This document shows, in pieces, positions 17,412-25,869 of a DNA stretch of 64,000 nucleotides (the first letter of the stretch is position 1; each line of letters starts with the position of its first letter). Source of the DNA: Paenibacillus sp. V4I3 (GTDB lineage Bacteria; Bacillota; Bacilli; Paenibacillales; NBRC-103111); the NCBI RefSeq assembly GCF_030817215.1, contig NZ_JAUSZA010000001.1:512501-576500 (forward strand). The letters are read 5' to 3'. The translations under genes and the position numbers were made by a program. The notes under the pieces are model-generated. The model saw only the letters and a program-made list of their open reading frames with translations. It searched no databases and was not told where the DNA came from.

Positions 17412-18590
17412 TTAAACTGCTGTCGCGCCCTGTTTGTTGATCACCATACGTTTAGTCGCATGATTCATATATAGACAACCGCATGCAAAGAGCATAAGCA
17501 TGACGAACCCAAGTGTATATGCGCCTGATAAATCTTTAATAATGCCGAGTACGATCGGCGGAAAAAAACCGCCGACACCGCCTGCGGCGCCAACGATACC
17601 CGTTACCGCACCCGTATTGCCTGAAGAAACCTCCGGAACCATTTTAAACACAGCCCCATTCCCTACTCCGAGTAAAGCAGCTGCGACCAGACAGCTCGCA
17701 CTGAACCCGGCAAATTGATGCAAGGACGCCGACATGGCGAGCGAGGTAATGATGATACCCCCAAACACAACCACCAGAACTCTGCGTGAACCGATACGGT
17801 CCGCCAAATATCCGCCTAAGGGGCGAATGAGCGTGGCAATAACAACAAATCCAGCCGTTTTCACGCCCGCTTCCGTTGCCGACAACTGAAATAAATCTTT
17901 GAGAAATGTTGGCAAGTAGACGCTGAAAGCCACGAAACCTCCGAATGTCAGAAAATAAAAAATAGATAAATACCACGTCGATGGTTCTTTAAGCACAACC
18001 ATTGATTGTTTGAACGTCTTCACCTTGGACGGTGCAGGTAAATCCTTCGTTCCGATCCAAAAGAGCGCCGTTACGATCACAATCATGATCGCTAGGCTCC
18101 AAAACACCCATTGCAAACCGTAAATGTTAAAGACAAAGGGCAAAGCGTAACTCGCCGCCGCTCCGCCCAAATTGCCGAGTCCGGCTAATCCAAGCACGAA
18201 ACCCTGTCTCTCCGGCGGGAACCATCTGGATACATACGTCAGGGAAATGGCAAAAGTCGTCCCAGCCATCCCGATAAACAGTGCACACAGCAGCAGCAGC
18301 CAATAAGAATGGACCCATCCTGCTAGCAGCAGAGGAATCACAAGAAACAGCATCGTTGATGCAAATACTCGCTTACCGCCGAAGCGATCCGTATAAATCC
18401 CCATCGGGATTCGCAGGATAGATCCTAGCAAAACCGGCGTGGCGATCAGCACACTTTTTTGAATAGTACTGAGATGAAACAGTTCCTGAATTTGTCCGGC
18501 AATCGGGGAAAATACACTCCAGATGACGAAGGAAGCCATCATAGCCATTGTTGATAACCCTAGCGCAAGGGCGGATCCATTTGGTCGCAT
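17412..18590 (-). CDS. nasA: Nitrate/nitrite transporter, major facilitator family
   Basis: A 12-helix membrane protein of 392 residues with the NarK/NasA features. It has a Gly-rich helix 5 signature (LGLAGLGNLGGAAASYALPF) and, in the second half, GVGNGAVFKMVPEVSSGNTG followed by GIVGAAGGVGGFFPP, which is the second nitrate signature. Import of nitrate for assimilation fits its place between nitrite reductase and nitrate reductase genes. NarK-type nitrite export cannot be excluded from sequence. It begins 20 bases after nasE and ends about 60 bases before nasB. Confidence 0.9.
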   Translation of the reverse strand: MRPNGSALALGLSTMAMMASFVIWSVFSPIAGQIQELFHLSTIQKSVLIATPVLLGSILRIPMGIYTDRFGGKRVFASTMLFLVIPLLLAGWVHSYWLLLLCALFIGMAGTTFAISLTYVSRWFPPERQGFVLGLAGLGNLGGAAASYALPFVFNIYGLQWVFWSLAIMIVIVTALFWIGTKDLPAPSKVKTFKQSMVVLKEPSTWYLSIFYFLTFGGFVAFSVYLPTFLKDLFQLSATEAGVKTAGFVVIATLIRPLGGYLADRIGSRRVLVVVFGGIIITSLAMSASLHQFAGFSASCLVAAALLGVGNGAVFKMVPEVSSGNTGAVTGIVGAAGGVGGFFPPIVLGIIKDLSGAYTLGFVMLMLFACGCLYMNHATKRMVINKQGATAV

Positions 18591-18610
18591 AATTACGGCA
18601 CTCTCCTCGG

Positions 18611-18952
18611 CTAGGATGCCAAGATACTTTCCTCTGCAATATGCAGATACATATCTCCGCTCTCATCCACTTCCACCTGGAAGCTAGTTACACAGCCTTC
18701 GTCCGGCGCTTGGACGACTCCGTCGTGCAAATCGATCTTCCAATCGTGCAGCGGGCAAAATACGTGATGATCACACACGATGCCTTCGGAAAGCTTACCC
18801 GCTTTGTGCGGGCAGCTATTCTCAATGGCTTTGATCGCACCGTCCGAAAGCTTGAACATCGCTATTTCTAAGGCGCCGATCCGAACCACCCTTGATCTTT
18901 TTTCCGCAATTTCTGAAATGTTCCCAACGTGAACCCGTTTCATATGCTTCAT
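18611..18952 (-). CDS. nasE: Nitrite reductase [NAD(P)H] small subunit, Rieske type
   Basis: The 113-residue protein is a Rieske-like domain with both cluster-binding pairs, SCPHKAGKLSEG and FCPLHDWKI (Cys-x-His and Cys-x2-His). NirD-type small subunits vary in keeping these ligands, and here they are complete, so a [2Fe-2S] cluster is expected. It starts 5 bases after nasD. A second ATG three codons in is also possible. Confidence 0.9.
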   Translation of the reverse strand: MKHMKRVHVGNISEIAEKRSRVVRIGALEIAMFKLSDGAIKAIENSCPHKAGKLSEGIVCDHHVFCPLHDWKIDLHDGVVQAPDEGCVTSFQVEVDESGDMYLHIAEESILAS

Positions 18953-18957
18953 CCCCT

Positions 18958-21390
18958 CTATTTCAAAATAGACTCTGCCGACTGTTCTTCTATCGGAACG
19001 AACGTCTTGCGCAGCTCTTGCTGTTCAATGATTTCTTTCCAAGGATCTTTCATCAGATCGAGCGACTTCTCAATGCGCTCTATTAGAGCGGCGCGATCTT
19101 CTTTATTCTCCAGTGCAGCTTTGATCGTATCTAAACCGACACGTTCTACCCACTCTGCAGTCCGTTCGTTGTACTTCCCTGTTTCGCGATAGTACTGCAA
19201 GTAAGCACCGGACCATTCCAGTACTTCTTCTTCGGTTTTCACTTTGCACAGTAAATCGGTTCCGCGAAGCTTTGTTCCTCCGTTACCGCCGACATGCAGC
19301 TCCCAGCCTCCGTCAATCGCCACAACGCCAAAATCCTTGATCGTGGCTTCCGCGCAGTTCCGAGGACAACCCGATACAGCCATTTTAACTTTCGCCGGCG
19401 TGCCCAAACGCTCAAACTTCTTCTCCAGCTGAATACCCATGCCGATAGCATCTTGCGTTCCGAAGCGGCAAAACGTTGAGCCTACACACGTTTTCACTGT
19501 ACGCAGCGACTTACCATATGCATAGCCTGAAGGCATATCGAGATCAGCCCACATGCCTGGCAAGTCTTCCTTCTTCACGCCGAGCAAGTCGATACGCTGA
19601 CCACCTGTCACTTTCACGAGCGGCACTTCGTATTTCTCTGCGATTTCTGCGATTTTTTTCAAATCCTTCGGCGTTGTTACACCTCCGTACATTCTCGGAA
19701 CGACCGAGTATGTGCCATCCTTCTGGATGTTCGCGTGATTGCGTTCGTTCACAAAACGGGACTCTCTTTCGTCCTCATGCTCTTCCGGCCAAACCATGGC
19801 AAGATAATAGTTGAGCGCCGGGCGACATTTGGAGCAGCCTTCTGTATTCGACCATTCCAGTACATTCATGACTTCCTTCGATGTCGTCAATCTCATACCG
19901 CGGATCGCTTCCACCACTTCATCACGTCCGAGTGTCGTACAGCCGCATATGCCTTCTTTCACGGTTTTCACACCGTCTGCGCCGAGTACGTATGTGAGCA
20001 CATCAGCTACAAGAGGCTTACAGCCGCCGCAGGAACCGGATGCTTTGGTACATGCTTTTATCTCATTGAGGCTGGAACAGCCTTTCTCTTGAATAGCCTG
20101 AACGATCGCTCCTTTGGAGACGCCGTTACAGCCGCAAACAATTTCGTCATCACTCATTGATGCAACCAAATCTAGGCCGGATTTCGCTTTACCTCCACCT
20201 TCACCGAGCAGAACCGTCTTTTCTTTGCCTGTTACATCTTCTCCGTTACGAATCATCGCAAACAGGCGAGAGCCGTCACTGATGTCACCGAACAAAACAG
20301 CACCGATGACTTTGCCGTCTCTAATGACAACCTTCTTATAAATACCTTCGAAGTCGTCCTGCACGCGTACAGCACGGGTATCAGGTTTATCCGCATATTC
20401 ACCTGCCGAGAACACGTCAACGCCCGATACTTTCAGCTTGGTCGATACGACGGAGCCTTGATAACCTGCGGTCTCTATGCCTGCGAGCCGTTTGGCAAGA
20501 ACCCCGCCTTGCTCGTAGAGCGGAGCGACTAAGCCGTACGCTACACCGCGATGTTCGGCACATTCGCCGACGGAATAGATGTTAGGCACGTTCGTTTCGA
20601 GAAGGTCATTGACGACAATACCTCGATTGATCTCAATCCCGCTGCCTTTGGCAAGCGCAATGTTAGGGCGAATCCCTACGGCCATGACCACGAGGTCCGC
20701 TTCAACTTCCGATCCATCGGTAAAACGAAGTCCCGTAACACGTTTTTTCCCGAGAATCGATTCGCTGTTTTTCTTTAACAGGAACTTCATGCCTTGGCGT
20801 TCCAATTCTTGCTGCAGCAAGAGAGAAGCTGTTCTGTCGAGCTGCAGATTCATCAAGTATTCGTTAATGTGTACAACCGATACTTCCATATTCAGATTTA
20901 GCAGGCCACGCGCTGCCTCCAGACCGAGAAGCCCGCCGCCAATCACGACCGCCTTCTTGTATTTCTTAGCGGTTTCGATCATCGTCTCGCAATCTTTGAT
21001 ATCTCGGAAGGCGATGACGCCTTCTTTGTCCGCTCCAGGCAGCGGAAGCATGAAAGGCAGCGATCCAGTAGCGATGATCAGTTCATCGTAAGGGACGCTG
21101 ACACCCCCGTCCGATCTAACGAGCTTGCGTTCCGTATCAATTTTGTTAACCGTATGCCCCGTATATAAGGTGATGTGATTTTCTTCGTACCAAGACCAAT
21201 CATTGATAACAATGTCCTTCATATCGGCATCGCCGGCCAAAACCGATGAGAGCAGGATGCGATTATAGTTCGGGTGCGGTTCGCTTCCGAAGATTGTAAT
21301 TTCGTAGCGGTTGGGCGCAAGCTTTAGCATTTGCTCAATACAACTGACTCCAGCCATTCCGTTTCCTACCATAACAATTTTTTTCTTCAT
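18958..21390 (-). CDS. nasD: Assimilatory nitrite reductase [NAD(P)H] large subunit
   Basis: This enzyme reduces nitrite to ammonium with six electrons from NAD(P)H. The order is FAD/NAD domain (MVGNGMAGVSCIEQML, VVIGGGLLGLEAARGL), two BFD-type [2Fe-2S] segments (VCGCNGVSKGAI, CGGCKPLV, then GCSKCRPAL), a ferredoxin-like nitrite-reductase half domain, and the sirohaem domain. The sirohaem domain has all four cluster cysteines in TCVGSTFCRFG and SGCPRNCAEA. At 810 residues it is the usual NasD/NirB length. It is the first gene of the operon, with CAGGAGCG 10 bases before the ATG. Sirohaem synthesis genes are not in this window. Confidence 0.94.
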   Translation of the reverse strand: MKKKIVMVGNGMAGVSCIEQMLKLAPNRYEITIFGSEPHPNYNRILLSSVLAGDADMKDIVINDWSWYEENHITLYTGHTVNKIDTERKLVRSDGGVSVPYDELIIATGSLPFMLPLPGADKEGVIAFRDIKDCETMIETAKKYKKAVVIGGGLLGLEAARGLLNLNMEVSVVHINEYLMNLQLDRTASLLLQQELERQGMKFLLKKNSESILGKKRVTGLRFTDGSEVEADLVVMAVGIRPNIALAKGSGIEINRGIVVNDLLETNVPNIYSVGECAEHRGVAYGLVAPLYEQGGVLAKRLAGIETAGYQGSVVSTKLKVSGVDVFSAGEYADKPDTRAVRVQDDFEGIYKKVVIRDGKVIGAVLFGDISDGSRLFAMIRNGEDVTGKEKTVLLGEGGGKAKSGLDLVASMSDDEIVCGCNGVSKGAIVQAIQEKGCSSLNEIKACTKASGSCGGCKPLVADVLTYVLGADGVKTVKEGICGCTTLGRDEVVEAIRGMRLTTSKEVMNVLEWSNTEGCSKCRPALNYYLAMVWPEEHEDERESRFVNERNHANIQKDGTYSVVPRMYGGVTTPKDLKKIAEIAEKYEVPLVKVTGGQRIDLLGVKKEDLPGMWADLDMPSGYAYGKSLRTVKTCVGSTFCRFGTQDAIGMGIQLEKKFERLGTPAKVKMAVSGCPRNCAEATIKDFGVVAIDGGWELHVGGNGGTKLRGTDLLCKVKTEEEVLEWSGAYLQYYRETGKYNERTAEWVERVGLDTIKAALENKEDRAALIERIEKSLDLMKDPWKEIIEQQELRKTFVPIEEQSAESILK

Positions 21391-21497
21391 TATGATTCAC
21401 GCTCCTGTATCGGTTGTATTGTGACATTCAATGTTAGTTAATGTATGAATTCTTTTATTTCCGTTACATCCTGTATTTTTGCGTCAAATTATCTAAC

Positions 21498-21675
21498 ATA
21501 CGAACAATTACTAATAATGTACCTCATAAATTCGTATTTTTCAACAAAAATTTGTAGTTTTACTTAGCGAAACAAACAAATACTTTTTAATTTAACGAAC
21601 ATTTTGATCGATTTAGTGATTTATTGTTCGGTTTTATAAATAAATTATAGTTATATTATGGAATATACGAACAAT
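21498..21675. repeat. Recurring ATACGAACAAT elements upstream of nasD
   Basis: ATACGAACAAT is found at 21498-21508 and again at 21665-21675. AACGAACAT lies at 21594-21602, and the reverse complement ATTGTTCG at 21623-21630. Four copies within 180 bases of the nas control region suggest a regulator site, identity unknown. Confidence 0.45.
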
Positions 21676-21709
21676 GAGCTAATTCTATGTGTTATCGAAA
21701 ACGCTTTAA

Positions 21710-21726
21710 TGTTATATTAAATAACA
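21710..21726. promoter_or_regulatory. TnrA/GlnR-type nitrogen control box
   Basis: TGTTATATTAAATAACA fits TGTNAN7TNACA exactly and is a near-perfect dyad. TnrA and GlnR bind this pattern to control nitrogen genes, including nas, in Bacillus relatives. It is 320 bases from the nasD start, further than usual. Confidence 0.65.
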
Positions 21727-21880
21727 TATCGGCATTATGCTGGACATTCACCTATTTCAAATTGCTATCTATACATCCAAAGTACCCCAACATATTATCC
21801 TCATGATTTTGTCAACTACATGAGAAGGCAAAAAAGGACCTCTCAGCTGACACTTCCGCACAATAGGCCTGGGTTTAGAT

Positions 21881-21907
21881 CTGAGAAGGCCGAATCGGGC
21901 TTCTCAG
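21881..21907. repeat. Palindromic repeat, CTGAGAAG family, copy 1
   Basis: Two 12-base arms (CTGAGAAGGCCG and CGGGCTTCTCAG, one mismatch) flank 3 bases. The same arms occur at 55649-55679. A weaker relative (TGAGAAGG ... CCTCTCAG) lies at about 21822-21847. Confidence 0.7.
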
Positions 21908-21963
21908 CGGGGTTTTGCTGACGCCAGCGTTGCGAGAGTGCAATAGCTATTGTGGTAACAGAA

Positions 21964-22005
21964 AAAGGTCTCACAACCCGCAGTACCTGCGGCTGTGAGA
22001 CCTTT
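21964..22005 (-). terminator. Terminator after the HD-GYP gene
   Basis: AAAGGTCTCACA pairs with TGTGAGACCTTT, with an inner GCAG/CTGC stem. Confidence 0.8.
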
Positions 22006-22017
22006 CCTTCATACATT

Positions 22018-23502
22018 TTAAACCTTATAAACATCAATGAATCTTTGAGCGAATCGGGGATCCCACTGGGTCCCCTTTCCCTCAGCGAGAATGGCCAGCG
22101 CCTTCTCAATCGGCATCCCTTTCCGATAAGGACGATCGGAGGTCATGGCATCGAAGGCATCGGCTACCGCAATGATGCGGCCGAACTCGGGGATATCCAG
22201 GCCCTTCAGGCCATCCGGATACCCGCCGCCATCATAGCGCTCATGATGAGAGCGCACGCCTGGAAGCAGAGGCGCCATAGCTTCAGCGGGCTCGATTTGC
22301 TTCAAAATCAATTCGCCGAGCACAGGGTGCAGCTTGATTTGCTCGAACTCCTCGTCGGTGAGCCGACTTTCCTTCAGCAGCACGTCGTCGCGCACACCAA
22401 TTTTGCCGATATCATGCAGCAGGGCCGTCTTGTTCAGTAGATCGAGCTCCTGCTCGTTCAAATCTACAGCTCGTCCAATCAACAAGGAATACTTGGCGAC
22501 ACGCGTCGAATGACCTGCAGTATAAGCATCCCGGGCATCGAGTGCAGCTGCTAATGTGGAATAGTAGCTCTGCAGCAGTTGGTTGTTCATCTTTTCACGC
22601 GTTTCAAGTCCCTTTACCATGTGGTTGAAACCAGCGACTAGCCGCGAAAATTCATCTGAATATAAATCTGAGGCTCTTACCTGCAGATCGCCGGATTGAA
22701 CTTCTTTCATTGCCCTATATAAATCTCCAATTGGCTGTTGGATGTCTCTTGCCAGCATGCGCGCCCCTAAGGAGGAAAAACCGACTCCAAGCAGCAGAAT
22801 AATACCCGCCCATTTCCAATAATCGACCGTCATCTCCGAGGACTGTGAAATCAAGCGAATTTGAGTTGCTAGACTAAACAAAAAGAGCGGCATAGTTCCA
22901 ATTAGGAATGCGCTTAGCTGAAACTTTCGTTGAATCGAAACGATTACTCTCCCATCCAAGGAAACATCTTCACCGTATATACGTTGTCCCAATTCCCGAA
23001 TATGTATGAGCACCGGCCTGATGGCCTGAGCTGTCGTGAAGAACTCTAGTAAAGCATGCATGCTCGCCACAAGCACTGCACCAATACCGGCAAGTCCAAT
23101 GTAAAAAACCGGAAGAGATAACCAACCTCTCGCAATCCCGATGCTAGCCATCGTCATAGCAGGGATCGATAAGCCAAGAAAGTGCGGTCCCATGATCCGC
23201 ATCACGGAAAGCGCCGGAAATCGATGCGTTTGCAAATAGGCTTCTCGGATGGTTGCCAGATCTGGAGCCTCCTGCTCCAGCATCTCGCGAATCGGCTTCA
23301 TGTGCCTACGAAACACCACGATTTCTGCAAGCATCATCACGCAAAGCGAGGTGATCATAACGAAGAATACGCGCACCATTTCCGCATTCGAAATCGTTAG
23401 TGTTGTAGAAATGATGACTCCGCCAACCACAACAACAGCGATCCCAGAGCCCATGATATAATTTAGCAATAAATTCCGTAGAAACTTTCTGTATACCTGC
23501 AC
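22018..23502 (-). CDS. Membrane HAMP-HD-GYP cyclic di-GMP phosphodiesterase
   Basis: The first 230 residues hold several membrane helices. A HAMP linker follows (QPIGDLYRAMKEVQSGDLQV), and then an HD-GYP domain from about residue 300. The catalytic motifs are complete: HDIGKIG, the metal His in HPVLGE, HHERYDGGGYP and ADAFDAMTSDRPYR. The expected reaction is hydrolysis of cyclic di-GMP to GMP or pGpG at the membrane. The substrate sensed by the multi-helix N-terminal part is unknown. It is a single-gene unit ended by a strong terminator. Confidence 0.9.
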   Translation of the reverse strand: MQVYRKFLRNLLLNYIMGSGIAVVVVGGVIISTTLTISNAEMVRVFFVMITSLCVMMLAEIVVFRRHMKPIREMLEQEAPDLATIREAYLQTHRFPALSVMRIMGPHFLGLSIPAMTMASIGIARGWLSLPVFYIGLAGIGAVLVASMHALLEFFTTAQAIRPVLIHIRELGQRIYGEDVSLDGRVIVSIQRKFQLSAFLIGTMPLFLFSLATQIRLISQSSEMTVDYWKWAGIILLLGVGFSSLGARMLARDIQQPIGDLYRAMKEVQSGDLQVRASDLYSDEFSRLVAGFNHMVKGLETREKMNNQLLQSYYSTLAAALDARDAYTAGHSTRVAKYSLLIGRAVDLNEQELDLLNKTALLHDIGKIGVRDDVLLKESRLTDEEFEQIKLHPVLGELILKQIEPAEAMAPLLPGVRSHHERYDGGGYPDGLKGLDIPEFGRIIAVADAFDAMTSDRPYRKGMPIEKALAILAEGKGTQWDPRFAQRFIDVYKV

Positions 23503-23612
23503 GATGTAGGGTCCTCATTTCTTTGAAGCTATCGATCACTACGCTGAAATCTAGCGTTTTTCTCATTGTATAGCAATTCAACCAATTGCGCTTTAAATGT
23601 AAAACATTTTAA

Positions 23613-23643
23613 CAAAAAAAATCCTCAGCCTGGAAGCTGAGGA
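23613..23643 (-). terminator. Terminator of the yuaF-floT unit
   Basis: TCCTCAGC pairs with GCTGAGGA around CTGGAA, followed on the minus strand by eight T. Confidence 0.88.
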
Positions 23644-23668
23644 CACTTATTCACATTACTCATTCACG

Positions 23669-25114
23669 TTATTCCGATTCCTTATTCAAAATAAGTTCAT
23701 TATCCTTGCCTAGAAATGCACGCGCAAGATCTGTCACGCTTTTACCTGTTAGCGTCTGTGTAATTTCCGGCACTTGCGCGATCATTTTGGCAATATCGCC
23801 TGTAATCCGATTCACGCCTGACGTTGTTCCATCTTGTGAGATCACCGTAATTTTATCTACATTACTCAGCGGGGCTGCAATTTTCTCAGCTAATTCCGGC
23901 AGTATGCGAAGAATCTCCACCGTAACCGCCGCCTGCGTGTACTGCTTGTAAGCCTCCGCTTTCTTCTCCAGCGCTTCAGCCTCCGCAAGCCCCGCCAAGC
24001 GGACGACCTCCGCATTCGCTTTCCCTTTGGCGAGCTCCGCTTCGGCCGTCGCTTCACCGCGTTTTCTCGTCGACTCGGCATCTGCCTCGGCTTCGAGAAT
24101 TTGCCTCTGTTTATTGACTTCGGCGCGCATAATGGCTGCTAGCTTCTCCGCTTCAGCCGGCTTAATGACCGACGCTTCGAGCTCTTTCTCCTTCAGCTCA
24201 ACTTCTATCTGGCGAACTGTCTTGTTCGCCTCCGCTTCCATCTGCCGGATCTTCACCTGTTCCGTTACGAGCGACTGTTGAATCTGCTTCTGCTTCAATT
24301 CATAAGCCAAATCCGCTTCAGCCTGCCGGCTCGTCGTTTCCTGCTTGAACTCCGCTTCCTTCATGCTGAGCTCTTTGCGGTACTGCGCTTCCTTCGCCGA
24401 AGCAGCGCTCTCCGCCTCAATCTTTAACTGATGGGCTTCCGCTCGACGAATCGCGGATTCCTTCTCCGTATCTGCCTGACGAATTTGGATATCCCGCTCC
24501 ACTTCAGCTCTGGCAATACTCGCACTTTTGCGGATACGTTCCACTTCCGGCACGCCCAGGTTCTCAATGTATCCTTGATCATCAGCCACTCGTTTGAGCA
24601 CAAAGGAGATGAGGCTCAGACCCATCTTATCCAAATCCTCCGAACACGTTTCCCTCATCTTGCTGTTGAGTTCATCCGGATTCTTCAGAATAGATTCAAC
24701 TGGCAGCTGCCCAACCAACCCGCGAAGATGCCCTTCTACCGAATGCAAAATCATCATTTCCCGCTCCAGCAGTGTGTGGTCAAGAAACTGCTCCGAGGCT
24801 GTGCCGATCGCAACTGGATCACTTTGAATCTTGATTTGTGCCACCGCCTCAATCTTGAGTCTTATCCCCTGTTGGGAAAACATAGGTTGATCCGGCTTCA
24901 CATCGAAGCTCATGAGCATCATGGAGATCGTTTTAAAGCTTTGAAAACCAGGGATGACGAACGTCCCTCCGCCTTGTACGACCCTTTTACCACCTAAACC
25001 ATACACAATCATGGCTTCGTTCGGCGGTACTTTCTTGTACGCTCTCACAATGGAAGCCAGTAAGATAAAAACGACAACTACAATGGCAACAACCGTATAC
25101 AAAATCCCCAACAT
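23669..25114 (-). CDS. floT: Flotillin-like membrane scaffold protein
   Basis: An N-terminal membrane hairpin or anchor (about residues 3-22) is followed by a SPFH/band-7 domain to about residue 200, then a long Glu/Ala/Lys coiled coil (about 200-380) with EAEA-type repeats, and a conserved C-terminal flotillin region. The length (481) and order match B. subtilis FloT/YuaG, which organises functional membrane microdomains. The NfeD-like gene just upstream is its usual partner. An ECF-type promoter upstream of both agrees with the sigmaW control known in B. subtilis. Confidence 0.92.
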   Translation of the reverse strand: MLGILYTVVAIVVVVFILLASIVRAYKKVPPNEAMIVYGLGGKRVVQGGGTFVIPGFQSFKTISMMLMSFDVKPDQPMFSQQGIRLKIEAVAQIKIQSDPVAIGTASEQFLDHTLLEREMMILHSVEGHLRGLVGQLPVESILKNPDELNSKMRETCSEDLDKMGLSLISFVLKRVADDQGYIENLGVPEVERIRKSASIARAEVERDIQIRQADTEKESAIRRAEAHQLKIEAESAASAKEAQYRKELSMKEAEFKQETTSRQAEADLAYELKQKQIQQSLVTEQVKIRQMEAEANKTVRQIEVELKEKELEASVIKPAEAEKLAAIMRAEVNKQRQILEAEADAESTRKRGEATAEAELAKGKANAEVVRLAGLAEAEALEKKAEAYKQYTQAAVTVEILRILPELAEKIAAPLSNVDKITVISQDGTTSGVNRITGDIAKMIAQVPEITQTLTGKSVTDLARAFLGKDNELILNKESE

Positions 25115-25151
25115 AAACGCATAACCTCCCAGTAGTTAATTGCAGCTGCTA

Positions 25152-25676
25152 TTATTGGTTAAACCTTGTTACCGTCGCAATCCCTTTATTCATGTGCAAA
25201 ACGACGACCTTCGTCCCTTTCGGAATGGATTCCCCATTCTCAGAACGAACACTGATGGAACGCGTAGTGCCATGCATTACAAACATCATTTCGCCCGTAC
25301 CCTTCCCATTAATCGGCACAGACAGCTTCCCTAACTGACCACTTAGATCAAAATCGCTCTCTTTCATGCTGTGGTCATGCTTATAAATAACTTTGACGTA
25401 GAGAAGGAAGAAGAGCCATCCTACGAAGAGACCAGCACCGATTGCGATAAGCAGAATGAGCAGAACACTCGTCATCCCAACTTGATTCAGCATATACCCA
25501 ATCCCGCCAAACACTGTCAAACTAGCTAAAATGGAAGATAAGTTAAAAAAAGACGGTCCACCATGGGCATGGGCAGCCCCGTTATCCGCATGGAAATCGC
25601 CACCAAAAAACGTAATAAGAACCGTAAGTACAAGGCCTACAAAGAAACATATGGCAAACAACGTCATCATAGACAA
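25152..25676 (-). CDS. yuaF: NfeD-like membrane protein, flotillin partner
   Basis: The 174-residue protein has about three membrane helices (residues about 5-22, 48-66 and 70-95) and a C-terminal OB-fold domain (about 110-174, from GQLGKLSVPINGKGTGEMMF). This is the YuaF/NfeD1b architecture. YuaF works with the flotillin FloT in membrane organisation. The floT gene starts 37 bases after its stop. GGAGGTAATTGTCT before the ATG is a strong ribosome site. The first gene of the unit lies about 60 bases behind an ECF-type promoter. Confidence 0.9.
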   Translation of the reverse strand: MSMMTLFAICFFVGLVLTVLITFFGGDFHADNGAAHAHGGPSFFNLSSILASLTVFGGIGYMLNQVGMTSVLLILLIAIGAGLFVGWLFFLLYVKVIYKHDHSMKESDFDLSGQLGKLSVPINGKGTGEMMFVMHGTTRSISVRSENGESIPKGTKVVVLHMNKGIATVTRFNQ

Positions 25677-25738
25677 TTACCTCCTAAGAGTTTTGCTTTA
25701 GCAAATTTACCTTGTACGCATTACGCCTCATAAATATA

Positions 25739-25763
25739 GACGAATTTGGTAATAAAAGGTTTC
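25739..25763 (-). promoter_or_regulatory. ECF (sigmaW-like) promoter of yuaF-floT
   Basis: On the minus strand GAAAC (25763-25759), 16 bases, then CGTC (25742-25739). This fits the ECF pattern TGAAAC-N16-CGTM that sigmaW uses at yuaF in B. subtilis. Confidence 0.7.
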
Positions 25764-25869
25764 GCTCAAAAAAATTTACTTCTAACAGCGAATCCTTCGG
25801 CTTTTTTTCGCGTATAATCATTGGACGTCTTTTTACTATTTTTATTAAACCTAAGGAGTAGATTATCAC

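Larger units (their letters stand above)
21391..22017. other. Intergenic region upstream of the nitrate operon, 627 bases
   Basis: A very AT-rich stretch contains the nas control region (TnrA/GlnR-type box, four CGAACAAT/ATTGTTCG elements), a palindromic repeat at 21881-21907 and the terminator of the HD-GYP gene. No gene is visible. The nas promoter itself could not be fixed. Confidence 0.6.
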
